A stretch of 18,277 nucleotides of DNA from an uncultured Pirellula sp. (GTDB taxonomy: Bacteria > Planctomycetota > Planctomycetia > Pirellulales > Pirellulaceae). Below the pieces are notes generated by a model. It did no database searches. It saw only the letters and a list, made by a program, of their open reading frames with translations, and was not told the DNA's origin. Below, piece after piece: positions 1 through 6,940 of this stretch (position 1 is its first letter; every line of letters begins with the position of its first letter). The stretch covers positions 1-18,277 of the forward strand of contig CAITIF010000789.1 in assembly GCA_903892365.1 (NCBI GenBank), given 5' to 3'. Made by a program: the position numbers and the translations under genes.

Positions 1-2
1 TC

Positions 3-137
3 TCTTTCCACGACCAATTGGAACGCGTGGGACCACTTTTGGCTCGTTGCATGCGGTGCCGTATGGTTCAAGAAGACGCATTCGAAGTAGGCCTACGATT
101 CTTGCAAGACATTCCTCTCAAAGATCTTTTGCGATAA
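3..137 (+). CDS. C-terminal end of an upstream gene, possibly PilZ-like (5' truncated)
   Basis: An open frame enters from the left edge and stops at TAA 135-137, three bases before the next start codon, so it is probably the previous gene of the same operon. Only 44 residues are visible, ending in GLRFLQDIPLKDLLR. The pattern of a beta strand with a basic stretch (LLARCMRCRMV), an acidic turn and then FEVGLRF resembles the last two strands of PilZ domains, which bind cyclic di-GMP. That resemblance is short and the diagnostic RxxxR and (D/N)xSxxG motifs would lie outside the window. The family is therefore a guess, while the existence of a coding end is well supported by frame and spacing. 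Confidence 0.5.
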   Translation, partial: SFHDQLERVGPLLARCMRCRMVQEDAFEVGLRFLQDIPLKDLLR

Positions 138-140
138 ATC

Positions 141-2063
141 ATGTCGACTGAAACGCAAATACGTCTGAATGCAACCCAAAATGCTCAGCCAAAACAAGTT
201 TTTGCGCCGAATATAGAAACGCCCGAGTCTTTATCGAAAAAGACGAGCGAAGCCATTTGGAAAGTTTTTACAAGTAGCGATAATCGGCAAGGCTTTTTCA
301 ATCAAGTCATCAAGATCTTAGGCGAGCACTTCAATTCGCCGTTCGCGGTACTAGCGATCGAGTCGAGTGTCGGCAATCAACAATTGACCCATTCCGTCTC
401 TGATGAAGCCACGAATGCTTGGTCGAAGCGTTGCACGGGTCTGCTTTTGGATACGCGATATCGCAATCTTGCAAGCGCCAGAACCATTGCTGAAACAGGT
501 TCGAATCGTACTTATGCCATTTTGAGTTGTCCTTTGGCGGTTGGCGTGGAAGGGACGATTGGTGCTATTAGCATCGTGGTTTCAAGTCCAGATGTCCTTT
601 CCTGCACAGCTCAATTGCAAGAACTGCAAGCCATTGTTGCCAACGCAGGAACGATGGCCGTCGATGTTGGACAGGCTCCACAAAAAACTGCATCGGCAAA
701 AGCTGCCGATACCGCAGCAGCATCCCGTGTGGCTGGATATGCATCGCTCACTGAATTTGCATTTGCAGTTGCCAACAATCTCAAGGCGAAACTCGGCTGC
801 GAATCGGTCAGCTTTGGTATTGTTCGGAAAAATCATGTAAAACTTCTTAGCATGTCTGGTACTAGCCAAGTGGACCCAAGTTCGCTTGGAACACAACTTC
901 TTCAACAAGTGATGGAGGAGTGTGTAGACGCTGCTGATATTTGTTCCATTCAGCATGCGAAAAGCGGTCCGGAAGGAGTATCCACGGGGCACATCCTTCA
1001 CCGACAATGGCACAGCGATTCGGCAGGCGCATCCGTCGCATCGATCCCACTGCAAGTGAATGAAAAAATCGTGGCTGTTTTGAGTTTGCGGCATGGCCCG
1101 GGCCACAATTTTACGCAAGAGCAGCTTGAAAAAGTAAGAGAATTAGCCACCCCATTGATCCCAGGTGCCCTTCTACTGGATCGGGCGGACCGCAAACTCG
1201 TCGACCATGCCAAGACGGCAGTGATCGATTGGGGGTTGAAACAACTGTCGCAAGACACCTGGGCTCGGCGGATCGCTATTGGTGTAGCTTTGGCATGCTT
1301 GAGTCTAATCGTACTAGGAAAGCAAACGTACATGCTGACTTTGCCTTGCACGATTGCACCCGCAGACGAACGAGAAATTTCAGCTCCTTTTGAGGGAGTG
1401 ATTGAAGCAACTCTTGTCCGACCTGGCGATAGAGTCGAAGAGGGGCAAGTGCTCGCACGTTTGGATACTCGTCAATTAAAACTTGATTTGAACAAGGCCA
1501 AAGCAGACTACCATGCAGCCTCTATCGAATCGATTCAAGGTGCATCGGAAGGTGATCTCCAGAAGCTCGCAATCGGAAAAGCCAAAGCTGATGCAGCCAA
1601 AAGCCTCGCGCAGAAAATTGAACGCAACCTCCAACTTTCCGAAGTACGAGCTCCATGCAAAGGCACGATCCTTTCAGGTGATTTGGATAAACGAATCGGC
1701 GAAAGTGTTCCCATGGGTGAATCGCTTTTTCGATTCGCCGCGGCTGACAAGTGGAAGATCGTGATCGACTCGCCTGAATTTGCGACCTCTTTGATCGATC
1801 TTGGCCAAAAGGGGACCTTTGCAACCGTGGCGCGACCGCTCGTTTCTTTGAATGTGGAAGTCAACCACTTACGAACTCACGCCGAAGTACGCGATGGAAA
1901 GAACGTATTTCTATCCGAAGCAGTCGTCGGTGGGGAATCTCCCGATTGGTTACGCAGTGGAATGCAAGGAACCACCCGAATTGACGTGGGGCGCCATCCT
2001 ATCTATTGGGTATGGCTACACCGAGTGATCGATCAAGTTCGTCTTAGGCTTTGGAAGATTTAG
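141..2063 (+). CDS. HlyD-family membrane fusion/adaptor protein with two N-terminal GAF-like domains
   Basis: This 640-aa protein probably acts as an inner-membrane-anchored periplasmic adaptor of an export system. Residues about 35-170 and 200-350 each look like a GAF fold; the second ends with a typical IPLQVNEKIVAVLSL core strand. One hydrophobic helix follows at about 376-394 (IAIGVALACLSLIVLG). Residues about 412-442 form a lipoyl/biotinyl half-motif (SAPFEGVIEATLVRPGDRV), followed by an Ala/Lys-rich alpha hairpin to about 497, the second lipoyl half (VRAPCKGTILSG) and a beta-barrel-like tail. The GAF domains would be cytoplasmic and the adaptor periplasmic. ATG at 141 follows the preceding stop by 3 bases and has no clear ribosome binding site. 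The M50 peptidase starts 4 bases after this stop, so the two are probably one functional unit. Cargo and energising transporter are unknown; no ABC or RND gene is in the window. A GAF front end on an HlyD adaptor is unusual outside planctomycetes and may sense a small ligand. Confidence 0.85.
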   Translation: MSTETQIRLNATQNAQPKQVFAPNIETPESLSKKTSEAIWKVFTSSDNRQGFFNQVIKILGEHFNSPFAVLAIESSVGNQQLTHSVSDEATNAWSKRCTGLLLDTRYRNLASARTIAETGSNRTYAILSCPLAVGVEGTIGAISIVVSSPDVLSCTAQLQELQAIVANAGTMAVDVGQAPQKTASAKAADTAAASRVAGYASLTEFAFAVANNLKAKLGCESVSFGIVRKNHVKLLSMSGTSQVDPSSLGTQLLQQVMEECVDAADICSIQHAKSGPEGVSTGHILHRQWHSDSAGASVASIPLQVNEKIVAVLSLRHGPGHNFTQEQLEKVRELATPLIPGALLLDRADRKLVDHAKTAVIDWGLKQLSQDTWARRIAIGVALACLSLIVLGKQTYMLTLPCTIAPADEREISAPFEGVIEATLVRPGDRVEEGQVLARLDTRQLKLDLNKAKADYHAASIESIQGASEGDLQKLAIGKAKADAAKSLAQKIERNLQLSEVRAPCKGTILSGDLDKRIGESVPMGESLFRFAAADKWKIVIDSPEFATSLIDLGQKGTFATVARPLVSLNVEVNHLRTHAEVRDGKNVFLSEAVVGGESPDWLRSGMQGTTRIDVGRHPIYWVWLHRVIDQVRLRLWKI

Positions 2064-2067
2064 AATC

Positions 2068-4221
2068 ATGGCGGAATCTAAAGCGGTCCCCAATGATTTA
2101 GGTGCAAAGCTCGGCGACGTCCGTGCAAGTGTCCGACCTAATTTGGATTTGTCTCGTCACGTCTTTTCAGGTAAACCTACCTATGTAGTACGAGACCCGA
2201 TCACGGCTCAAACACACCGGTTCTCCGCGCAAGATTACCAACTGTTCATCTCGATCGATCAATCGCGTACCCTCAGGGAATCTGTTGAGCTGTTGATCAA
2301 ACAGGGCCGCATCACGGCCGACCAAACGGACGACTTTTATCGATTCGTGGTCCATCTGCATCAGATGGGATTGCTAACGCTGCCGCTGTCGGATGGAAGT
2401 ACGCTGTACAACAGATACAAGCAGCGGTTGGATGCGCAGAAAAAGGGGCGACTTCTCAAGTTGCTCTTTATGAAAGTTCCACTCGCTCAACCGGATAAGT
2501 GGTTGGGGACAACCAAGCATATTGCTGCCCCTCTCTTTACGATGACAGCCTTCTGGATCTGGTTGGCATGTTTGTCCGTCTGCTCCGTCATCTTGCTGGT
2601 TCACTGGCAAGAATTTGTTGATCCACTTGGTACCATGCTGACGCTGAGCAATGTGCCTATGTTATGGTTGCTACTGGTCGGTCTAAAGACATTTCACGAA
2701 TTAGGCCACGCCTACGCATGCAAGCGATTCGGAGGGACCGTCCCAGAAATGGGGGCCATGATCATGATGGGAACTCCTTGTGCTTACGTCGATGCCTCGT
2801 CGTCATGGAGTTTCCCAAATCGCTGGCATCGTATGACAGTTGCTTTGGCAGGCATGTATTTTGAATCTATGTTAGCAATGGTTGCTGTGGTTGTTTGGCT
2901 GTGTACGGATACAGGTCAATTTCATTCGGCCGCCCAGTATGCGATCGTGCTATCGACTGTTGTCACGATTGGCTTCAACGCCAATCCCCTGATGCGCTAC
3001 GATGGCTATTTTATTCTGTGCGATTTGGTGAACATTCCGAACTTGCATCGAGATGCCAAAGCAGCGGCCAGTGGTTTCATAAAATGGATTCTGTACGGCC
3101 TAACACCTAAGGCAGCATCGACGAACAGATCGATTCATATCGCTATGATTGCGTTTGGATTGGCATGTATGATTTATCAAGTTACGGTAGCCATTGGTAT
3201 TGCGACGTTGGTGACGTTGGCAGTTCCTGTTGTAGGGCCGGTCATCGCATTCTTTGTTTCAGGTGTACCCGTGATACGCCTATTGCAAAAATGGACTTCC
3301 TATGTCGTTGGCTCGAAAGAATTAGAGGCAGTTCGCGTACGATCCATTATTGTCGCCAGCGGTTTGACCATGGCGATCGTTTCTGGCATCTTTGTGATCC
3401 CAATTCCGGGGCACGTTCAGTCCCTGGGTATCGTCCATCGCCAAGAAGAACAATCTGTGCGTGCCTCTGTCAGTGGATTCCTGGTGAGTGCGAAAGCCAA
3501 GAACACGGAAGCTGTCGTTGCAAATCAAATTCTCTACCGTCTTGAAAACGGGGAACTGGAAACCCAACGCAGCGAGATGCAATCTCTTGTTCAGCAGCTG
3601 AATATTCAACTACAATCACAATTGAATATGCCAGGTATGCAATCGGAGCAAACTCAGCTACAGCTAGAGAACGCAAAAAAACAATTGGAACATATTGAGT
3701 CGCAGATCCAACATTTAGATTTGGCAGCACCGAAATCCGGCGAGTTCATTCCAGCACCAGAAAGTCCCAAAAAGGGCAAGTTTGTGAAACAGGGAGAATC
3801 GCTTGGTTCCATTTGCCGTGGCCCATGGATCGTGCATCTAATGCTCACCGCAGATCAATGGTCTAGTATTGAGTCGGTACGGCACAAACCCGTTGGCATC
3901 ACCCTGGTGGGAAACACACGCGAGTCCTTGAAAGGACGAATTATCAGCGGCGACATTGCGGGAACCAAGAAAATTGAGGAAGCCGCTTTGACCCACTCCG
4001 GCGGTGGAGACATCGCTGTTTCACCCGATATGGTCGCTACCGAAAACTTTTTTGACGTTATCGTTGAGATCGATGCCGATTCCCTGAAATCACTTACTCG
4101 TCCCGTCAAAGTAGGTATGACTTCCATGGTCCAACTGCAAAGCGAGTCGGAAACGCTCGGGAGCCTTCTATTGCGGCGCGGAGCAAGGCTGGTCAATCAA
4201 ATTCGACAGTCGGGTAGTTAG
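2068..4221 (+). CDS. M50 (site-2-protease-like) membrane metallopeptidase with PqqD-like N-terminus and HlyD-like C-terminus
   Basis: This is a 717-aa polytopic membrane protein. Residues about 28-110 resemble the PqqD winged-helix fold (a YVVRDPITAQTHRF strand pair, SAQDYQLF, then helices ending in HQMGLL), which in peptide-maturation systems binds leader peptides. A hydrophobic core of about seven helices spans 155-445. The zinc motif HELGH is intact (H210, E211, H214), and the second S2P motif NPLMRYDGY lies at 306-314 with D312 as the likely third zinc ligand. These residues support active intramembrane or juxtamembrane proteolysis. Residues about 450-700 form an HlyD-like module: a lipoyl-like strand (ASVSGFLVSAKA), a Gln-rich coiled coil at about 510-550, then a barrel-like end. 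The architecture recalls YydH-type peptidases and planctomycete M50/efflux-adaptor fusions. A GGAAG at about ten bases upstream can serve as ribosome binding site. Substrate is unknown; processing or export of a peptide or protein together with the upstream adaptor is the natural inference. Confidence 0.87.
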   Translation: MAESKAVPNDLGAKLGDVRASVRPNLDLSRHVFSGKPTYVVRDPITAQTHRFSAQDYQLFISIDQSRTLRESVELLIKQGRITADQTDDFYRFVVHLHQMGLLTLPLSDGSTLYNRYKQRLDAQKKGRLLKLLFMKVPLAQPDKWLGTTKHIAAPLFTMTAFWIWLACLSVCSVILLVHWQEFVDPLGTMLTLSNVPMLWLLLVGLKTFHELGHAYACKRFGGTVPEMGAMIMMGTPCAYVDASSSWSFPNRWHRMTVALAGMYFESMLAMVAVVVWLCTDTGQFHSAAQYAIVLSTVVTIGFNANPLMRYDGYFILCDLVNIPNLHRDAKAAASGFIKWILYGLTPKAASTNRSIHIAMIAFGLACMIYQVTVAIGIATLVTLAVPVVGPVIAFFVSGVPVIRLLQKWTSYVVGSKELEAVRVRSIIVASGLTMAIVSGIFVIPIPGHVQSLGIVHRQEEQSVRASVSGFLVSAKAKNTEAVVANQILYRLENGELETQRSEMQSLVQQLNIQLQSQLNMPGMQSEQTQLQLENAKKQLEHIESQIQHLDLAAPKSGEFIPAPESPKKGKFVKQGESLGSICRGPWIVHLMLTADQWSSIESVRHKPVGITLVGNTRESLKGRIISGDIAGTKKIEEAALTHSGGGDIAVSPDMVATENFFDVIVEIDADSLKSLTRPVKVGMTSMVQLQSESETLGSLLLRRGARLVNQIRQSGS

Positions 4222-4239
4222 GCCAGTTCCCAGGTCGGT

Positions 4240-4275
4240 AAAATGGTGTGTCTCATTGTTTGAACACCATTTTTT
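4240..4275 (+). terminator. Rho-independent terminator-like stem-loop after the M50 gene
   Basis: AAAATGGTGT (4240-4249) is perfectly complementary to ACACCATTTT (4264-4273), separated by a 14-base loop, and the right arm runs into a T-tract ending at 4275. This is the form of an intrinsic terminator and sits 18 bases after the M50 stop. It also lies only 17 bases before the exonuclease start codon, which leaves little room for a separate promoter, so it could instead work as an attenuator or leader structure for the repair operon. Confidence 0.65.
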
Positions 4276-4292
4276 CATCCAAAACCTCCTGA

Positions 4293-5345
4293 ATGCATTC
4301 TTTCTTGCAATCCACAACCTCCGGGTTGTACTGCGAACCTGGCGACTTTTACATTGATCCTGCTCAACCCGTAAATCGGGCAGTAGTGACGCACGCGCAT
4401 TCGGATCACGCTCGATGGGGTTGCAAGCATTACCTCGCTGCACAACCAAGTGAGCGGCTCCTGAGGATGCGGATGAGCCCCGATGCAGAATTCCATTTTC
4501 TTCCCTATGGTGAAAGTGTCACGGTGGGGGGAGTGCGAATCAGTTTTCATCCTGCGGGCCATATCCTAGGATCAGCACAGGTGCGTCTGGAGCATCAAGG
4601 CAAGATCGTCTTGATCACCGGTGACTATAAACTTGGAAGCGACCCAACCTGTGAAGCGTGGGAGCCTGTTCCCTGCCACTTAATGGTAACTGAGTCCACA
4701 TTCGGTCTTCCAATCTACCGTTGGGAGAACCAGCAGACCATCGTCGAATCGATCAATCAATGGTGGCGAGAAAGTCGTGACGATGGCAAGTGTTGTTTAC
4801 TATTTGGTTACGCCGTTGGAAAAAGCCAACGCTTGTTAGCTGGGCTTGATCCTTCCATCGGAAAGATTTTCTGCCATGGAGCTGTTGAAAAAGGGAATGA
4901 AGCCTATCGGCAGACCGGAGTCGCGCTGCCAGATACGGCTTACGTTGGTGCCGTTTCTGGAAAACAAGATTGGCGGGGAGCGATGGTTATCGCTGTGCCA
5001 AGCGCCCACGGTACTCCTTGGATGAAAAAGTTTGGACGATGCAGTACCGCGATGGCAAGCGGATGGATGGCCGTACGTGGAGCACGTCGCCGTCGGTCCG
5101 TGGATCGCGGTTTTGTCATGAGCGATCATGTGGATTGGCCATCTTTGCTGACTGCTATTGATGCGTGCAATCCAGAAGAGGTTTGGGTGACTCATGGATA
5201 CTCTGCCAACGTTGCAAGATATCTTCAAGAAAATAGCCGAAACGCCAAAGTGTTGGACAGCCGAAGTCGAAGCGAAGGGGACGAAGATCGCGAAGATCAT
5301 GATCACGATATTGGACCGACAGCTCCAAAAGTAGAATTGCCATGA
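4293..5345 (+). CDS. Ligase-associated DNA exonuclease (metallo-beta-lactamase/beta-CASP family)
   Basis: This 350-aa enzyme belongs to the MBL-fold nucleases found next to bacterial ATP-dependent DNA ligases and is predicted to trim DNA ends before sealing. The opening GLYCEPGDFYIDPAQPVNRA is characteristic of the family. The metal site is intact: HAHSDH with H34, H36, D38 and H39, then H90 in GHILGS, D111 in GDYK, and later histidines H279 (SDHVDW) and H301 (THGYS). STFGLPIYRW around residue 130 is another family block. Length is normal; the last 25 residues are a charged Asp/Glu/His-rich tail of no known role. ATG 4293 is chosen because the alignable N-terminus begins right there; the preceding bases ACCTCCTGA give no Shine-Dalgarno site. 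It is the first gene of a four-gene repair operon, and its TGA overlaps the ligase ATG (ATGA, 5342-5345). Such enzymes are manganese-dependent in characterised relatives. Confidence 0.93.
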   Translation: MHSFLQSTTSGLYCEPGDFYIDPAQPVNRAVVTHAHSDHARWGCKHYLAAQPSERLLRMRMSPDAEFHFLPYGESVTVGGVRISFHPAGHILGSAQVRLEHQGKIVLITGDYKLGSDPTCEAWEPVPCHLMVTESTFGLPIYRWENQQTIVESINQWWRESRDDGKCCLLFGYAVGKSQRLLAGLDPSIGKIFCHGAVEKGNEAYRQTGVALPDTAYVGAVSGKQDWRGAMVIAVPSAHGTPWMKKFGRCSTAMASGWMAVRGARRRRSVDRGFVMSDHVDWPSLLTAIDACNPEEVWVTHGYSANVARYLQENSRNAKVLDSRSRSEGDEDREDHDHDIGPTAPKVELP

Positions 5346-6937
5346 TCCGTTTTGCAGCGCTGTATGCATCCATGGATGCCACAACCAAGACCAACGAAAA
5401 ACTCAGTGCTCTGGTCGATTACTTTCGATCGGTCGGCCACGCGGATGCTGCCTGGGCTCTGTACTTTTTATGTGGATACAAGATTCGGCAATTAGTACCC
5501 ACGAAACTGCTTCGAGCTTGGGCGGCTGAGGAAGCAAAGATTCCCCTTTGGCTGTTCGAGGAATCGTATCACTCAGTCGGTGACTTGGCCGAGACGATCA
5601 CGTTGATCGTGCCGCCCGGTGTGCTTGCTGAGGATGTCTCCCTGACGGATTGGGTTGAAAATCGCCTTTTGCCTTTACGTGATAAAAGCGAATCGGAACA
5701 AAGGCAGGCTGTGGTTACGATTTGGAAGCAATCGCCGACACCCATGCGGTTGGTAATTTTGAAGTTGATAACCGGCGCTTTCCGTGTTGGAGTCAGCAAG
5801 TCCTTGGTTACGCGTGCGATCGCGGAGGTTGCGGGGCTTTCTTCTGAAGTTATCTCCCATCGATTGATGGGGACCTGGAAACCGAGCTCCGATTTCTTTG
5901 TCAAGCTGGTTTCTAAGGAAGTAAACGATGCGGCTGTCAGCCAACCCTATCCGTTCTGTTTGGCTCACGCAGTACCACCTGAGACTGGACCAGAGCGTTT
6001 AGGAGAAGCGAAAGATTTTGCTGCTGAATGGAAATGGGACGGTATTCGCGGGCAATTGATTCGGCGTTCTGAACAAGTGTTTGTATGGTCGCGCGGCGAG
6101 GATCTTATGGAGAATCGATGGCCAGAGATTGAGTCCGCAGCTCGGTCCCTACCCGATGGAACTGTTCTAGACGGAGAGATTCTAGCTTCGCACGGCGAGA
6201 ATCAAATTTTGCCCTTTGCTGAACTTCAAAAGAGAATTGCTCGAAAGACTCCGAGCAAGAAAATTCTGCTCGAAGTACCCGTCGTCTTTCAAGCCTTTGA
6301 CATGCTTGAAGAAAATGGATTGGATATCCGCTCGCTGCCGTTTAGCGAACGACGTCGACGAATGGATCGGCTACTTTCCAATGTGACGCATCCTGGAATC
6401 GTTGCCACCGAAATTCTAGAAGGCGATTCCTGGGAGGCTTGGGGTGCGATTCGAGCTCAAAGCCGCGACAAGAATGCGGAGGGGCTGATGCTCAAGCGTT
6501 TAGACGCGGGCTATGAAGTGGGACGAGTTCGTGGTGCTTGGTGGAAATGGAAAGTATCACCGTATACCATCGATGCGGTTCTCATCTATGCTCAAAAGGG
6601 CCACGGGAAACGGTCCGGGCTCTACACCGACTACACATTCGCGCTATGGCAAGGGGATACATTAGTCCCCTTTGCAAAGGCCTATAGTGGTCTCAACGAT
6701 TCTGAAATCCAATCGGTCGATCGTTTCGTTCGCCAGAATACGAAAGAAACCTTTGGCCCTGTCCGAAGTGTTCTTCCAGCCTTGGTCATGGAGATTGCGT
6801 TCGAGGGATTGCAACGTAGCCCACGCCATAAAAGTGGGGTGGCTACTCGCTTTCCTCGCATCGTCCGTTGGAGGCAAGATAAGAAACCAGAAGATGCCAA
6901 CACGCTTGCTGAATTGATGGAACTGCTACCACCTTAA
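5342..6937 (+). CDS. ATP-dependent DNA ligase (bacterial repair-cluster type)
   Basis: A 531-aa ligase that seals 3'-OH/5'-phosphate nicks via a lysyl-AMP intermediate. It has an N-terminal DNA-binding domain (about 1-200), a nucleotidyltransferase core and a C-terminal OB fold (about 410-531). Motif I is EWKWDGIRG with catalytic K231; motif III is DGEIL (D277, E279); motif IIIa is FQAFDML; motif IV is EGLMLKR (E380, K385); motif V is WWKWK (K402, K404); and the OB part contains GHGKRSGLYTDYTFALW. Length fits the ligase-associated cluster family rather than the Ku-partner LigD or the NAD-dependent LigA that bacteria use for replication, so its role is accessory repair. The start MIRFAALYASMDATTKTNEK matches the conserved N-terminus of the family and overlaps the exonuclease stop by 4 bases, implying translational coupling. 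The helicase follows after 3 bases. Confidence 0.95.
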   Translation: MIRFAALYASMDATTKTNEKLSALVDYFRSVGHADAAWALYFLCGYKIRQLVPTKLLRAWAAEEAKIPLWLFEESYHSVGDLAETITLIVPPGVLAEDVSLTDWVENRLLPLRDKSESEQRQAVVTIWKQSPTPMRLVILKLITGAFRVGVSKSLVTRAIAEVAGLSSEVISHRLMGTWKPSSDFFVKLVSKEVNDAAVSQPYPFCLAHAVPPETGPERLGEAKDFAAEWKWDGIRGQLIRRSEQVFVWSRGEDLMENRWPEIESAARSLPDGTVLDGEILASHGENQILPFAELQKRIARKTPSKKILLEVPVVFQAFDMLEENGLDIRSLPFSERRRRMDRLLSNVTHPGIVATEILEGDSWEAWGAIRAQSRDKNAEGLMLKRLDAGYEVGRVRGAWWKWKVSPYTIDAVLIYAQKGHGKRSGLYTDYTFALWQGDTLVPFAKAYSGLNDSEIQSVDRFVRQNTKETFGPVRSVLPALVMEIAFEGLQRSPRHKSGVATRFPRIVRWRQDKKPEDANTLAELMELLPP

Positions 6938-6940
6938 ACC

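Noticed and set aside
582..1118. Minus-strand 178-codon frame
   Set aside because: Lies wholly inside the GAF/HlyD gene, has Cys/Arg-rich composition typical of an antisense shadow, and no ribosome binding site or recognisable domain.
4202..4244. Promoter with TCGACA (-35) and TAAAAT (-10) before the repair operon
   Set aside because: The spacing is about 30 bases, far from 16-18, and the -10 forms part of the terminator-like stem.
4836..5384. Minus-strand 182-codon frame across the exonuclease/ligase junction
   Set aside because: Fully covered by two well-supported + strand genes; its sequence is low-quality and His/Ser/Trp-rich.
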